64,000 nucleotides of DNA from Chelatococcus sp. HY11 (GTDB taxonomy: Bacteria; Pseudomonadota; Alphaproteobacteria; Rhizobiales; Beijerinckiaceae): NCBI RefSeq assembly GCF_018398335.1, contig NZ_JAHBRX010000001.1, forward strand, positions 1,426,001 to 1,490,000, given 5' to 3'. The notes beneath the pieces were generated by a model that saw only the letters and a program-made list of their open reading frames with translations, was not told the origin of the DNA and did not search any database. Both the position numbers and the translations under genes were made by a program. Positions 41,752 to 52,140 of this stretch are shown here, piece by piece (the first letter of the stretch is position 1; the number at the start of each line of letters is the position of its first letter).

Positions 41752-42054
41752 ATGGAACTTCTTCCACGTGAAAAGGACAAGCTTCTCATCTTTACCGCCG
41801 CGCTCCTGGCGGAAAGAAGGAAAGCACGCGGGCTCAAGCTGAACTATCCCGAAGCGGTCGCCTATATTTCGGCGGCGCTCCTCGAAGGGGCGCGGGATGG
41901 CCGCACCGTCGCCGAACTGATGTCATTCGGCGCGACCTTGTTGACCCGCGACGATGTCATGGAAGGCGTCCCGGAGATGATCCACGACGTTCAGGTCGAG
42001 GCCACCTTTCCCGACGGAACCAAACTCGTCACCGTCCACAGCCCTATTCCGTGA
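41752..42054 (+). CDS. ureA: urease subunit gamma UreA
   Basis: A complete 100-residue gamma subunit ([20 protein letters not shown], then [20 protein letters not shown] and [20 protein letters not shown]). It is one of three structural subunits of the cytosolic nickel enzyme urease, which hydrolyses urea to ammonia and carbamate. ureB starts 9 bases after its stop. Confidence 0.97.
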   Translation: MELLPREKDKLLIFTAALLAERRKARGLKLNYPEAVAYISAALLEGARDGRTVAELMSFGATLLTRDDVMEGVPEMIHDVQVEATFPDGTKLVTVHSPIP

Positions 42055-42063
42055 GGTTTCACC

Positions 42064-42375
42064 ATGATCCCGGGCGAATTCTTCATCGAGGATGGCGACA
42101 TCGAACTCAACGCCGACCGTGAGACGCGGTCCATCGACGTCGCGAACTCGGGCGATCGACCCATTCAGGTCGGCTCGCACTACCATTTCTACGAGACGAA
42201 CACGGCACTGCACTTCGACCGCGAGAAGGCGCGCGGCTTTCGTCTGAATATCCCAGCCGGAACGGCAGTTCGATTCGAGCCGGGGCAGGCGCGCACGGTC
42301 GAATTGGTGGCACTCGCCGGCGATCAGGTCGTCTACGGCTTCAATGCCAAGGTTATGGGAAAGCTGGGGGGTTGA
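42064..42375 (+). CDS. ureB: urease subunit beta UreB
   Basis: A 103-residue beta subunit with [20 protein letters not shown] at the start and [20 protein letters not shown], ending in [14 protein letters not shown]. The ureC start codon follows its stop by a single base, so the structural genes are translationally linked. Confidence 0.97.
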   Translation: MIPGEFFIEDGDIELNADRETRSIDVANSGDRPIQVGSHYHFYETNTALHFDREKARGFRLNIPAGTAVRFEPGQARTVELVALAGDQVVYGFNAKVMGKLGG

Positions 42376-42376
42376 G

Positions 42377-44080
42377 ATGGCGCGTATCACCCGCGAGAAC
42401 TACGCATCACTTTACGGCCCGACCAAGGGCGACCGGATCCGCCTCGCCGACACCGAGCTTGTGATCGAGATTGAAGAGGACCACACGGTCTATGGCGACG
42501 AGGTCACCTTCGGCGGCGGCAAGGTTATCCGCGACGGCATGGGGCAAAGCCAGCGGAATGCGGCCGAGGTCGCCGATCTCGTCATTACCAATGTGATCAT
42601 CCTCGACCACTGGGGCATCGTGAAGGCCGATGTCGGCGTGAAGGACGGCCGCATCATCGGCATTGGCAAGGCTGGCAATCCCGACATTCAGCCGGGCATC
42701 ACCATCATCATCGGTCCGGGTACGGATGTGATTGCTGGCGAGGGCAAGATCCTGACCCCGGGCGGCATCGACACCCACATCCACTTCATCGCACCGCAGC
42801 AGGCCGAGGAAGCGCTGACGAGTGGCACCACCACGCTGGTCGGCGGCGGCACCGGTCCCTCTGTCGGCACGCTCGCGACCACGGTGACGCCCGGCCCCTG
42901 GTACATTCACCGGATGCTCGAGGCGGTCGAGGAATTGCCGATCAACGTCGGCCTGCTTGGTAAAGGTAACGCTAGTCTGCCGGAGCCGTTGCGCGAGCAG
43001 GTACGCGCCGGCGCCATCGGGCTGAAGCTCCACGAGGACTGGGGCACGACGCCGGCGGCGATCGACAATTGCTTGGCGGTCGCCGACGAGATGGACGTCC
43101 AGGTGGCACTGCATTCGGACACGCTGAACGAGAGCGGTTTCGTCGCCGACACCTTCGCCGCCATGAAAGGACGCGCCATCCACTCGTTCCACACGGAAGG
43201 CGCTGGCGGCGGGCACGCCCCGGATATCATCACGGCGGCCGGTGAGGAGAACATCCTGCCGTCCTCGACCAATCCGACGCGGCCCTACACGATCAACACC
43301 ATCGATGAGCATCTCGACATGCTGATGGTGTGCCACCACCTGAGCCCGCAAATCCCGGAGGACGTTGCCTTCGCGGAATCGCGCATTCGCAAGGAGACAA
43401 TCGCGGCGGAGGACATCCTCCACGACCTAGGCGCCTTCTCGATGATGTCGTCGGATTCGCAGGCCATGGGCCGCATCGGCGAGACCACGCTCCGCTGCTG
43501 GCAGACCGCCCACAAGATGAAGGTGCAGCGCGGCCCCCTGCCCGAGGACAGCGAGCGCAACGACAATTTCCGCTGCAAGCGCTACGTCGCCAAATACACG
43601 ATCAACCCGGCCATCACCCATGGCTTCGCCCATGAGATCGGCTCGATCGAGGTCGGCAAACGCGCTGATCTCGTGCTCTGGAAGTCGGCCTTCTTCGGCG
43701 TCAAGCCGCATCTGGTGCTGATGGGCGGCATGATCGCCACAGCCCCTATGGGCGATCCGAATGCCTCGATCTCGACGCCGCAGCCGGTGCACTACCGTCC
43801 GATGTACGGTGTGCTCGGCCGCGCACGCGGCAAGACGGGCGTGACCTTCGTCTCGCAGGCGGCGCTCGACGACAATATCGGTGACAAGCTTCAGCTGCAG
43901 AAACAGCTCGTAGCCGTCAAGGGCACGCGCGGCATCCGCAAGAAGGATATGATCCACAACGCGCTGACACCGAAGATCGAGGTCGATCCGCAGAACTATC
44001 AGGTCCGTATCGACGGCGAGCTGATCACCTGCGAACCGGCGGAGCAGCTCCCCATGGCGCAACGGTACTTCTTGTTCTGA
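42377..44080 (+). CDS. ureC: urease subunit alpha UreC
   Basis: The catalytic subunit, 567 residues, full length. The dinickel-site residues are visible: [11 protein letters not shown] (His pair near residue 135), [13 protein letters not shown] with the carbamylated Lys near 217, and the histidines in VCHHL near residue 320. Start at 42377 preceded by GGGGGGTTGAG. The gene lies between ureB and a urea transporter gene 82 bases downstream, consistent with uptake and hydrolysis of urea. Confidence 0.98.
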   Translation: MARITRENYASLYGPTKGDRIRLADTELVIEIEEDHTVYGDEVTFGGGKVIRDGMGQSQRNAAEVADLVITNVIILDHWGIVKADVGVKDGRIIGIGKAGNPDIQPGITIIIGPGTDVIAGEGKILTPGGIDTHIHFIAPQQAEEALTSGTTTLVGGGTGPSVGTLATTVTPGPWYIHRMLEAVEELPINVGLLGKGNASLPEPLREQVRAGAIGLKLHEDWGTTPAAIDNCLAVADEMDVQVALHSDTLNESGFVADTFAAMKGRAIHSFHTEGAGGGHAPDIITAAGEENILPSSTNPTRPYTINTIDEHLDMLMVCHHLSPQIPEDVAFAESRIRKETIAAEDILHDLGAFSMMSSDSQAMGRIGETTLRCWQTAHKMKVQRGPLPEDSERNDNFRCKRYVAKYTINPAITHGFAHEIGSIEVGKRADLVLWKSAFFGVKPHLVLMGGMIATAPMGDPNASISTPQPVHYRPMYGVLGRARGKTGVTFVSQAALDDNIGDKLQLQKQLVAVKGTRGIRKKDMIHNALTPKIEVDPQNYQVRIDGELITCEPAEQLPMAQRYFLF

Positions 44081-44162
44081 CTGACGGGATTGCGCGGCAT
44101 GGCGCTGGCGCCATGCCGACGGAACGCAATTTGCTCGCGCTGGTCATCGGAAGGGGGCTTTG

Positions 44163-45224
44163 ATGGACACGAAGCGGGTTCAGAACAATCCGATCACCGC
44201 CTTCGGTGACCATGTTCTACGCGGCGTCGGGCAGGTTGTTTTTCAGAACAACCCGATCACCGGCCTGATCATCCTTGGTGCGCTTTTCTTCAATTCCTGG
44301 ATCTATGGTGCGATTTGCCTTCTGGGGGCGATCGTCGCGACTTTGACCGCCAGGGCGTTGAGAGCGGATGACGGGCTCATCGCCGATGGCCTGTTCGGCT
44401 TCAATGGCGCGCTCGTCGGTCTGGCTCTGGTCGCCTTCACGAGTGCCGACTTCCGCACCGGCAGTGTGCCCTCGGTGCATATGTTCATCTACATCGTTTT
44501 CGCGGCGGCCATGACGAGCATCGCCTTCGCGACGATCGGCGCCTTGCTCCAGCCCTATAAGGTCGCCGCGCTGACGATGCCGTTCGTGCTGGTGGGCTGG
44601 CTTTTCCTCTTCGGGGTCCTAAAATTCGCCAATATCGAAGCTGGCTCGCTCGCCAAGCCGGTATCACCGGACCAGTACGCCCCTGTCGTCACTTATGTCC
44701 TGCCCACCTGGTACATGGGCATAGGCAACGCGATCGGTCAGATCTTCTTTCAGGACAACTGGATTTCCGGATATCTCATTGTCCTGGGCATTGCCGTGAA
44801 TTCCCGCATCAGCGCCGGCATGGCCCTTCTGGGGGCGGCTCTGGCGGCGGCGGTGGCCGCCGTGTTCGGCGGACCGGAAGGCGCGATCCGCGACGGTCTG
44901 TTCGGCTACAACGCGGCCCTCACGGCGATTGCCCTCGGCGGGTTCTTCCTGGTGCTCACCTGGCAAAGCGCTCTCTACACGCTTTTCGGCATCGTGGTAA
45001 CGACGTGGCTCTGGGCTTCGGTTGCGATCTTCCTCAAACCCATCGGCATGCCGGTGCTGACGTCCACCTTCGTTCTCGTGACCTGGCTGATGCTGATCGG
45101 AGCCAATGGCTTCAAGGCGCTGATCCCGGTGCTGCCCTCAGCCGCGACAACGCCGGAGGATAACAGGAGACGGCTTCTGCCGCCGATCGCGAATCGCGGC
45201 ATCGCCCGTTCGACAACAGGCTGA
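44163..45224 (+). CDS. urea transporter (UT family)
   Basis: A 353-residue inner-membrane channel-like urea transporter. The internal duplication of the UT family is plain: VVFQNNPITGLIILGALFFN with GLFGFNGALVGLAL in the first half, IFFQDNWISGYLIVLGIAVN with GLFGYNAALTAIAL in the second. GAAGGGGG precedes the ATG at 44163. Downstream of ureC on the same strand, it likely feeds urease with external urea. Confidence 0.9.
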   Translation: MDTKRVQNNPITAFGDHVLRGVGQVVFQNNPITGLIILGALFFNSWIYGAICLLGAIVATLTARALRADDGLIADGLFGFNGALVGLALVAFTSADFRTGSVPSVHMFIYIVFAAAMTSIAFATIGALLQPYKVAALTMPFVLVGWLFLFGVLKFANIEAGSLAKPVSPDQYAPVVTYVLPTWYMGIGNAIGQIFFQDNWISGYLIVLGIAVNSRISAGMALLGAALAAAVAAVFGGPEGAIRDGLFGYNAALTAIALGGFFLVLTWQSALYTLFGIVVTTWLWASVAIFLKPIGMPVLTSTFVLVTWLMLIGANGFKALIPVLPSAATTPEDNRRRLLPPIANRGIARSTTG

Positions 45225-45304
45225 TGACCGGCTGCGAGAACCCGAACCCCTTGAACACGCGTTTATCGTGCCAATCGCACGGCACTGGATAGTCTTCCGA
45301 AGGA

Positions 45305-46759
45305 GTGGTGACCGTGGGACTGATTGGGATCCTTGTCGCATTAGCCTTGCTGATATGGCTTGCCTATCGTGGGTGGAGCGTCCTGATGGTTGCTCCGTTA
45401 GCAGGGCTAGCTGCGGCGTTGATCGCCGGCGAGCCGCTCCTTCCCCATTGGACGCAGACGTTCATGCCGGGAGCCGCGCGTTTTGTCGCCCAGTGGTTCC
45501 CGATATTTCTGTTGGGGGGGCTTTTCGGCAAGCTCATGGACGACAGTGGCTCGATTGCCTCGATCGCCAATTTTCTCACCGAGCGTCTGGGAACAAAGAG
45601 GACGATCCTGTCCGTGGTGCTTGCGTCGGCCATCGTCACATACGGTGGTGTCAGCGTTTTCGTCGCGTTCTTCGTTCTCGTTCCGATGGCGCAGCGCATG
45701 TTCGAGGCAGCCGATATTCCCCGGCGGCTCATGCCCGCCACCATCGGTCTGGGCGCGTTTACCTTCACAATGACGGCACTGCCGGGAACGCCTTCGGTCA
45801 ACAACGCGATCCCGATGCCCTATTTCGGGACGACGACCTTCGCAGCTCCTGGTATTGGCATTATCGCGTCGGCGATCACTCTGGCTTTCGGACTATGGTG
45901 GCTTGCCCGCCAGGAGACTGCGGCGAGGCTCGCCGGCGAAGGTTTCGGGGCGAAGGCCGAGGTTCCCTCGCCGATCGACCAGAAACTTCGCGATCAGGCC
46001 ACGGCGACAGGCGATTTCGACACGGCCGAACTCGAGCACGGCGAGCGCGCTGAAAGCTACCCGCCTTTCGCACTGGCCGCGCTGCCGCTCGTCGTCGTCA
46101 TCGTCGTGAATTTTCTGATGGCACTGGTCGTGCTCCCTCGGCTTGATTTCTCGTTTCTTTCAGAACCAGCTTGGGGAGGGACGACCTTCAACGCAGTTGG
46201 CGGTGTCTGGTCGGTGATGCTCGCTCTCGCCGCGGCAAATCTGACCGTCATTCTCGTGAACTTCCGGCGGATGCCCAATCTCATGGCAAGCCTCGATGCC
46301 GGGGCGAATTCCGCGGCCCTGCCGATGCTCATGATCGCCAGCCTGGTCGGTTTCGGGGCGATCATCGCGGCGCTTCCGGCCTTCGCCCAGGTTCGGGATG
46401 CCGTTCTCTCGATCCCAGGCGGCCCGCTGATCTCGCTCACGGTCGCGATGAATACGCTCGCGGCCTTGACGGGGACGGCTTCCGGAGGCTCGGCGATCGC
46501 GCTGAACGCGCTTGGCGCTCATTTCCTCAGCCTGGCGAACACCTATGGCATCGATCCCGCGCTGATGCACCGCATCACAGTCATCAGCGCCGGAACATTG
46601 GATGCGCTCCCTCACAACGGCACCGTGCTGATGCTCCTGCAAATCAGCAAGTTGACGCACGCTGAAAGCTATAAAGACATGATCATGACCGTGATAGTCG
46701 GCGTGGTCATCTCGCTCATTGCCATCCTCTTTCTGGGAACGTTTGTCGGCTCCTTCTAG
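45305..46759 (+). CDS. GntP-family permease
   Basis: A 484-residue polytopic protein of the GntP type (gluconate, hydroxybutyrate and similar carboxylates). TYGGVSVFVAFFVLVPMAQR near residue 115, FTMTALPGTPSVNNAIPMPY near residue 160 and TGTASGGSAIALNALG near residue 390 are the expected loops. About 12 hydrophobic segments are present. Proximity to the urea transporter (80 bases) suggests shared transcription; the substrate is not known. Confidence 0.82.
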   Translation: MVTVGLIGILVALALLIWLAYRGWSVLMVAPLAGLAAALIAGEPLLPHWTQTFMPGAARFVAQWFPIFLLGGLFGKLMDDSGSIASIANFLTERLGTKRTILSVVLASAIVTYGGVSVFVAFFVLVPMAQRMFEAADIPRRLMPATIGLGAFTFTMTALPGTPSVNNAIPMPYFGTTTFAAPGIGIIASAITLAFGLWWLARQETAARLAGEGFGAKAEVPSPIDQKLRDQATATGDFDTAELEHGERAESYPPFALAALPLVVVIVVNFLMALVVLPRLDFSFLSEPAWGGTTFNAVGGVWSVMLALAAANLTVILVNFRRMPNLMASLDAGANSAALPMLMIASLVGFGAIIAALPAFAQVRDAVLSIPGGPLISLTVAMNTLAALTGTASGGSAIALNALGAHFLSLANTYGIDPALMHRITVISAGTLDALPHNGTVLMLLQISKLTHAESYKDMIMTVIVGVVISLIAILFLGTFVGSF

Positions 46760-46807
46760 AAAGCCGGCCGGGACCAGATACCGGACAATTCACCGCCAGC
46801 CTCGGTT

Positions 46808-47050
46808 TTATTTCTCGGCCAAGGCTGGCTGAGCACTTGCTGCCAGACTGTCGCGGCCCTGCCTCTTCGCATGGTGGAGCGCCCGATCGGCCGCGCCACG
46901 GACTTGTCGCGCGCCCTCACGCCGCCGGAAGCCCCTCGTGAGGAACGGCCGTTTTCCGTTGTGGCGCAACAGGCGGTCCCTGTCGTCCCCTCCGAAGACG
47001 CCGGGCCTTCGGTTGCGCAATGACGCTAATGCGGTGCGGGAAGAGGTCAC
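46808..47050 (-). pseudogene. decayed GGDEF-domain relic
   Basis: The minus strand reads ALASLRNRRPGVFGGDDRDR, then GAADRALHHAKRQGRDSLA before a stop. The second stretch matches the end of diguanylate cyclase domains (ADRALYxAKRxGRD), and FGGDD stands where GGDEF would be. The length between the two is much too short and there is no upstream domain, so this is likely a remnant. The rest of the 338-base gap shows no gene. Confidence 0.5.
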
Positions 47051-47097
47051 CGGGCATCCGCGACCATTAACGGGCTACTGGAGCGCTACCGACGCGG

Positions 47098-48324
47098 TCA
47101 TATTCTGTCAGCAATCACTTTACCGGCTTTCATAACAAAAATGACTTCACGAAAGGCCTCGCTGTCATCGAGGGGATTGGTCTCGAGAGCTATCAAATCG
47201 GCGGACAGGGAGGCTTCGAGCTGTCCGACCTCCTGATCGATCAGAAGCGTTTTCGCGGCCTGTGAGGTCGCGGCCCGAATGGACTGGACAGCCGAGAGCC
47301 CGCCGCGCTGGAGCCAGGAGATCTCCATCCAGGTATCCTCGAAAGGCGTGTCACGGACACCGGCATCGTTGCCGCAGACCATTGGCACGCCAAGCGTGAC
47401 GAACCTGCCAAAATTCTCCACCATCACATCGAACTGGCGTAACGCGTGGGCTTCCTGCACCGTGGCCGCGCCGCGCGAACGAACGGCATCGAGTGAGCGG
47501 GTGGCGGTGGAGAGATTGGCCATCATCGCGGAGCCGCTGTCACGCACAACGGCGGCGACATCGGAATCATAACGGCGAACCATCATGCCGTCGGCGTCGC
47601 GTTCATAGAACGCACAATGTTCGAGGCTATCCATATGCGCCTGAGCTGAACGCTTGATACTCTCTGTCGACAGCACATGCGAGACGCTCGGCAGCTTGCG
47701 GCGCCGCGCCTCGCTCGCAATGAGGTCGAGCTTGTCTTGCGAAAAGACCGTCTGCACGGGATCAGACCCGGGTGTCATAGCGCCACCACTCGCCATCACC
47801 TTCACGCTGCGCCCGCCATCGGCCTCGATGCGGTCGATATGCGCGAGGATTTCGGCGTCGCTTTCGACGATCCCGTGCATGAAATGCAGATGACCCGCGG
47901 GAACCGTCATGGGCGGGCCGGAGCACAGGATCGTTGGCAGCGGCACGGGCGCGAGATCGGGCCGGCGCGCCAGGGCGAGCATCGACCAGCTGGAGCCGCA
48001 GTCACGGATGGTCGTCACCCCACTCAGGAGCATGCGATGGGCATTGCCCATGGCCCGCATCAGCCGCTCCTCATCGTTTTCAGCGTAGAATTCGTCGAGC
48101 GGCTTTGCGGACGCGCTGAATTCGAGATGCACATGGGTGTTGATCAGACCGGGCAGCACATAGCGCCGTCCCATATCGATCACGCGGGCGCCTGCTGGCG
48201 GTGTATCCGGCGCTTCTGCGCGCGCGGTGATACGGCCGCCTTCGATGCGCAGCAGGCCGGGCGTGAACCGGCCCTCGTGGTCGCTCCAGAGATGGTCGGC
48301 GCGGATCCAGAAACTGTCAGTCAT
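47098..48324 (-). CDS. amidohydrolase (imidazolonepropionase/prolidase-like), first of two paralogues
   Basis: A 408-residue TIM-barrel metal hydrolase. Zn-site motifs: NTHVHLEF (HxH) near residue 62, the carbamylated-Lys motif VKVMASGGAMTPGSD near residue 170, SHVLSTE, SLEHCAFYE, and the late Asp in VCGNDAG. The KVMASGG and SLEHC words match the subgroup with Xaa-Pro/Xaa-Arg dipeptidases, so peptide-like amides are likely substrates. Its start overlaps the end of the upstream permease by 8 bases and it closes the operon. See paralogue at 52141-53397. Confidence 0.85.
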   Translation of the reverse strand: MTDSFWIRADHLWSDHEGRFTPGLLRIEGGRITARAEAPDTPPAGARVIDMGRRYVLPGLINTHVHLEFSASAKPLDEFYAENDEERLMRAMGNAHRMLLSGVTTIRDCGSSWSMLALARRPDLAPVPLPTILCSGPPMTVPAGHLHFMHGIVESDAEILAHIDRIEADGGRSVKVMASGGAMTPGSDPVQTVFSQDKLDLIASEARRRKLPSVSHVLSTESIKRSAQAHMDSLEHCAFYERDADGMMVRRYDSDVAAVVRDSGSAMMANLSTATRSLDAVRSRGAATVQEAHALRQFDVMVENFGRFVTLGVPMVCGNDAGVRDTPFEDTWMEISWLQRGGLSAVQSIRAATSQAAKTLLIDQEVGQLEASLSADLIALETNPLDDSEAFREVIFVMKAGKVIADRI

Positions 48325-49261
48325 TGTCGATCATGGGGTTGAGGAGCCGGTAGACGACATCGACCAGCATATTAACGATGAGCACGAAGGACGAAGCGAC
48401 GAGGAGCAGGCCCTGGATCACGGGATAGTCGCGCCGCAGCACGGCCTGCACACCCAGGCTGCCGATGCCGGGGAGCTGGAACAGCGTCTCGGTGATGAAG
48501 GCGCCACTCAGCAGCAGTGCCAGGGACAAGCCGATGATGGTGATTATGGTAATGATCGCGTTACGGAAGGCATGCTTGCCGATCACCACCCGTTCCGGAA
48601 GGCCCTTGGCGCGGGCCGTGCGGATGAAGTCAGCCTCCAGAACCTGCAACAGGCTGGCGCGTGTCATGCGGGCGAGAAGCGCCGATTGCGACAGTCCGAG
48701 CGCGAGCGCCGGCAGGGCCAGGTGATGGAGCCACGGCAGCAGCCCGTCACTCAGCGGCTCATAACGACCGATTGGGAAGAGGCGCCATTCGACGCCGAGC
48801 AGATAAATCAGCAGCATGCCGACGACGAATTCCGGGACGCTCAGGAATGTCAGCGACACGCCGATGGTCGAGGCATCCTTCCAGCTGTTCGGCGACAAGG
48901 CGGCGATGACGCCTAAGGGAACACCGACGACGATCGCGACCAGAAGGGCAAGGAGACCGAGACTGAAGGTGACGGGCAACCGCTCGATGATGGCATCGGC
49001 CACGGAGCGGCCAAGGAAGTACGAATTGCCGAGATCGCCGGTCAAAGAACCGGCGACCCACAGGCTGAGCTGTTCAACATAAGGGCGATCGAGGCCAAGC
49101 CTCGCGCGCGCGATGGCCAACCCCTCCGCGCCCGTATCCTGCCCGACGAACCCGGCGGCGGGATCGCCGGGGGTGGCATGCACGATCACGAAGGAGAGGA
49201 CGCTGACGGCGATCCACATCGGGATGAAGAGGATCAGTCGGCGCACGATCATGTTGAACAT
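48317..49261 (-). CDS. ABC transporter permease, DppB-like
   Basis: A 314-residue membrane subunit with six helices and the BPD-type loop in SLLQVLEADFIRTARAKGLP near residue 195. The DppB/GsiC signature is clear from MFNMIVRRLILFIPMWIAVS and PGDPAAGF. It pairs with the DppC-like gene at the other end of the operon (53394-54251), with four genes between them, an unusual split. 20 bases follow the binding-protein gene. Confidence 0.9.
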   Translation of the reverse strand: MFNMIVRRLILFIPMWIAVSVLSFVIVHATPGDPAAGFVGQDTGAEGLAIARARLGLDRPYVEQLSLWVAGSLTGDLGNSYFLGRSVADAIIERLPVTFSLGLLALLVAIVVGVPLGVIAALSPNSWKDASTIGVSLTFLSVPEFVVGMLLIYLLGVEWRLFPIGRYEPLSDGLLPWLHHLALPALALGLSQSALLARMTRASLLQVLEADFIRTARAKGLPERVVIGKHAFRNAIITIITIIGLSLALLLSGAFITETLFQLPGIGSLGVQAVLRRDYPVIQGLLLVASSFVLIVNMLVDVVYRLLNPMIDND

Positions 49262-49281
49262 GGCAGGTACCGCCGGCCCGG

Positions 49282-50853
49282 TTATTTCTTGGTCTGGGAT
49301 ACATCCCAGAAGCGCGGCGTGACGTAGAAGGGAACGTATCCCTTTAAGGTGGCGCGGGTGCCTTCCGGCTCGAAATAATCGCCAATGCGGATGATGGGCA
49401 GATCATCCCAGACGATCCGCTGCACGTCCTCCCAGGCTTTTTTGCGCTGGTCATCAGCCAAGCCCGAATTGACCTTGGAGAGCGCGCCTTCCATTTCCTG
49501 GTTACAATAGCCGAAGGCGGACACCGTGCCGCATTGCAGCGATGACAGAGTCTGGAACGGATCGAGCCGTGGTGACCAGCCGGTCTGGTTGATCGCCCAA
49601 TCCGCCTTCTCCTGCGCTCGCTTGATCTGAGAGGGCCAGTCCATGAGCTCAAGTTTCACGTTGATGCCCGCCTTTTGCCATTGCGCCGCGAGCGCTTGGC
49701 TCGCCTTGAACATCCAGCTGTAGTTCTGGTTTGTAATAAAAACGATCGGCTCGCCGTTATATCCGGCCTCTGCGAGAAGTTTCTTCACCGCATCAGCGTT
49801 CGGAGCGTTATAGGTCTGCGCTCCGGCTTGCGAATACCATTGCTTCTGTTCCGGGAAGAAGATGCTCGGCTGGACGCGGTAGTAGTCCTTGCGACCGAAA
49901 GAGGCGGCCTGCAGGATCTGCTCCGGGTTGACCGCCGCTTCAAGCGCCTTGCGGAAAGGCTTCTTGGCGATCCATGGGTCCTTGTGATCGAGTTCAAGGA
50001 GGATCGCCCAGCGTGGCTTGACGATTTCCACCTTAACTGCCTTGTCACCCTCAAGCTGGGGAACAGCGGTAATGGAGATCGCCTCGGCGAAGTCGAAATC
50101 GCCGGTCTGCAGTCCAGCCACGCGCGCTGCTTCCTCCGGCACCGGCAGGAAGTTCACCTCATCCGCGCAAGCGGTCCGCGCACCGCCGAACCCTGTCGGC
50201 CCCTTGAAGCGTGGGTCCGTGATGTAATCGGTGAATTTGGTCATGCTGATGCTGACGTCAGGTTGCCAGCGATTGAGCTTGTAGGGACCGGTGCCGATGA
50301 TATCGGCCCCCGTCACTTCCTTGTCGCCATATTTGGCAACGATTTCCGAAGGGTAGATCGCCACCGTCGGCGACGGAATGGCGAGGTTGCTCAGGAATGG
50401 GAAATCCGCTTTCAGGGTGAATTTGACCGTCTTCGGATCGACGGTCTCAACGGATTGCAGGTTCTTGAAGCGCCCCGCGCCAGGCGAGATCTTGAGGAAC
50501 CGCTGAATGGACGCCGTCACGTCGTCGGCGGTCATCGTCTTTCCATTGTGGAATTTGATTCCATCGCGCAGCGTGAAAGTATAGGTCAGACCGTCATCAC
50601 TGCGAACCCACTTCTCGGCGAGCTGCGGGATGACCTGATAGTTATCGTCGTAGGTAACAAGAGATTCAAATAAGTAGATCGCCACCTGGCGGCTGGCGTT
50701 AGTCGTCGAAAGAATGGCATCCATGGTCGACGCGTTTGTCGTCATCGCGGCCTGAATCTTTCCGCCCTGAACCTCGCAGGCCGCATAGGCGACAGGCGAA
50801 GCACCGGCGAGCAGCAGACAGCCAAGCAATGCTGAGACAGGCATGTTCTTCAT
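49282..50853 (-). CDS. ABC transporter substrate-binding protein (peptide/nickel, family 5)
   Basis: A 523-residue periplasmic binding protein from the ATG at 50853 with GAGAGGGG upstream. It has a Sec signal (SALLGCLLLAGASPVAYAA) and the SBP family-5 pattern (PQLAEKWVRSDDGLTYTFTL, then IKFHNGKTMTADDVTAS). It captures oligopeptides or similar solutes for the DppB/DppC pair. It is located between the PLP-enzyme and dppB genes. Confidence 0.9.
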   Translation of the reverse strand: MKNMPVSALLGCLLLAGASPVAYAACEVQGGKIQAAMTTNASTMDAILSTTNASRQVAIYLFESLVTYDDNYQVIPQLAEKWVRSDDGLTYTFTLRDGIKFHNGKTMTADDVTASIQRFLKISPGAGRFKNLQSVETVDPKTVKFTLKADFPFLSNLAIPSPTVAIYPSEIVAKYGDKEVTGADIIGTGPYKLNRWQPDVSISMTKFTDYITDPRFKGPTGFGGARTACADEVNFLPVPEEAARVAGLQTGDFDFAEAISITAVPQLEGDKAVKVEIVKPRWAILLELDHKDPWIAKKPFRKALEAAVNPEQILQAASFGRKDYYRVQPSIFFPEQKQWYSQAGAQTYNAPNADAVKKLLAEAGYNGEPIVFITNQNYSWMFKASQALAAQWQKAGINVKLELMDWPSQIKRAQEKADWAINQTGWSPRLDPFQTLSSLQCGTVSAFGYCNQEMEGALSKVNSGLADDQRKKAWEDVQRIVWDDLPIIRIGDYFEPEGTRATLKGYVPFYVTPRFWDVSQTKK

Positions 50854-50890
50854 GTGAGTTCCCCTCTCTTGTTTCATGAGCCGTGGCAGC

Positions 50891-52126
50891 TCAAATCGTC
50901 AGATCGTCCAATCCTGTGGCCCTGATGGGCGCTCGCTGGGGCGCAAATTCGGCAAAGCGCCTTGCTGCGCCCATGTCCTTGAGGCCAATTCCGGTAATGA
51001 CGCAGGTGATGGTCGCCTCGGGATCGATCTCGCCCCGACGAGCCGCCGCTATCAACGCCGCCGCCGCATAGGCGCCCTGCGGCTCGGCGAAGACGCCTTC
51101 CTTTGTCGCGAGCCAGGTCTGCGCCTCGGCGATCGCGTCGGCACCCAAAGGCGTCAGCGTGCCGCCGGTCGCCCGGATCGCTCCGTCGGCCCAGTCGCCA
51201 TCAAGCGGCAGATAGTAGTCGCCCAAGGCATACGGCTCCTGATGCAACTTGTCGATCGGCGCGAAATTGCGATCGATCCGTTGCCCGCCATGGATGACCG
51301 GAATGGACTTTGCCTGCGAAAGGCCGACGAGCTCCTGGAAACCCTTATAGACCCCACCGAGCAGCCCGCCGCCTCCGACGCAACAGTACATCACATCAGG
51401 CACCTGGCCGAGGCTCGCCGCGATCTCGAATGCAATGGTCTTCGTGCCCTCGACCATGAACGGATTGACCGGTCGCGCCGAGATCATGGGGACGATGTCA
51501 CGGGCTGCGCAAAAGGCGCCGAGATCGGCATAGAGCTGCCAGTAGCGGCGGACATGGCCTGGCGTTGGCGCGGGGACAAGATAGAGCTGGGCACCATAGA
51601 CGCTGATCTGGTCGCGCTTCCCGTCCGCCGTGTCCTCGGCCACCAGAACGATGGCGTCATAGCCCGCCTTGGCACAATAGGCAGACAGCGCGTTGCCGAC
51701 ATTGCCCGAGGATACCGTGGCGTAGCGGTGCCGCCCCCAGGAGCGGCCCATGCTGATCGCGACCGACATCTGGCGGTCCTTGAACGAACCGGTCGGGTTC
51801 GATCCTTCCAGCTTGAAGAACAAGTTCTTCAGCCCCAGCTCGCGGGCGAAGCGTTCTGAGCGGACGAGCGGGGTGTTGCCCTCGCCGATGCTGACCACAT
51901 GCGATGGGTCGAAGGGCGTCAGCACCGCGCCGAAGCGCTCCCACATCGAACCTGCCGTCTTCCAGCGCGCGCCAAACGCCTCAGCCGCCCCCTCGAGGTC
52001 GAAGGTCACGCTCAGCTCACCGCCATCGTCCGGCGCGCGCAAGGTCGGACCGATGGGGTATCGCACACCCGTCTTCACATTGGTCAGCCATGCGCGGTTG
52101 TTATCGTCGGTCATTGGGATAGCCAT
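50891..52126 (-). CDS. threonine synthase-like PLP-dependent enzyme
   Basis: A 411-residue fold-type II PLP enzyme. The PLP lysine is in GSNPTGSFKDRQMSVAISMG near residue 105, the glycine-rich loop is VGGGGLLGGVYKGF near residue 245, and SSGNVGNALSAYCAKAG binds phosphate of PLP. It resembles threonine synthase and threonine/serine dehydratase-like ammonia-lyases, but the catabolic operon suggests a lyase acting on an amino acid released by the amidohydrolases. Candidate starts at 52126 or 52114; no strong ribosome site. Confidence 0.8.
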   Translation of the reverse strand: MAIPMTDDNNRAWLTNVKTGVRYPIGPTLRAPDDGGELSVTFDLEGAAEAFGARWKTAGSMWERFGAVLTPFDPSHVVSIGEGNTPLVRSERFARELGLKNLFFKLEGSNPTGSFKDRQMSVAISMGRSWGRHRYATVSSGNVGNALSAYCAKAGYDAIVLVAEDTADGKRDQISVYGAQLYLVPAPTPGHVRRYWQLYADLGAFCAARDIVPMISARPVNPFMVEGTKTIAFEIAASLGQVPDVMYCCVGGGGLLGGVYKGFQELVGLSQAKSIPVIHGGQRIDRNFAPIDKLHQEPYALGDYYLPLDGDWADGAIRATGGTLTPLGADAIAEAQTWLATKEGVFAEPQGAYAAAALIAAARRGEIDPEATITCVITGIGLKDMGAARRFAEFAPQRAPIRATGLDDLTI

Positions 52127-52140
52127 TCGTAGGACATGTG

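Noticed and set aside
50891-52126. Naming the PLP enzyme thrC
   Set aside because: The motifs fit the wider fold-type II family and the gene lies in a catabolic operon, so biosynthetic threonine synthase is not secure.
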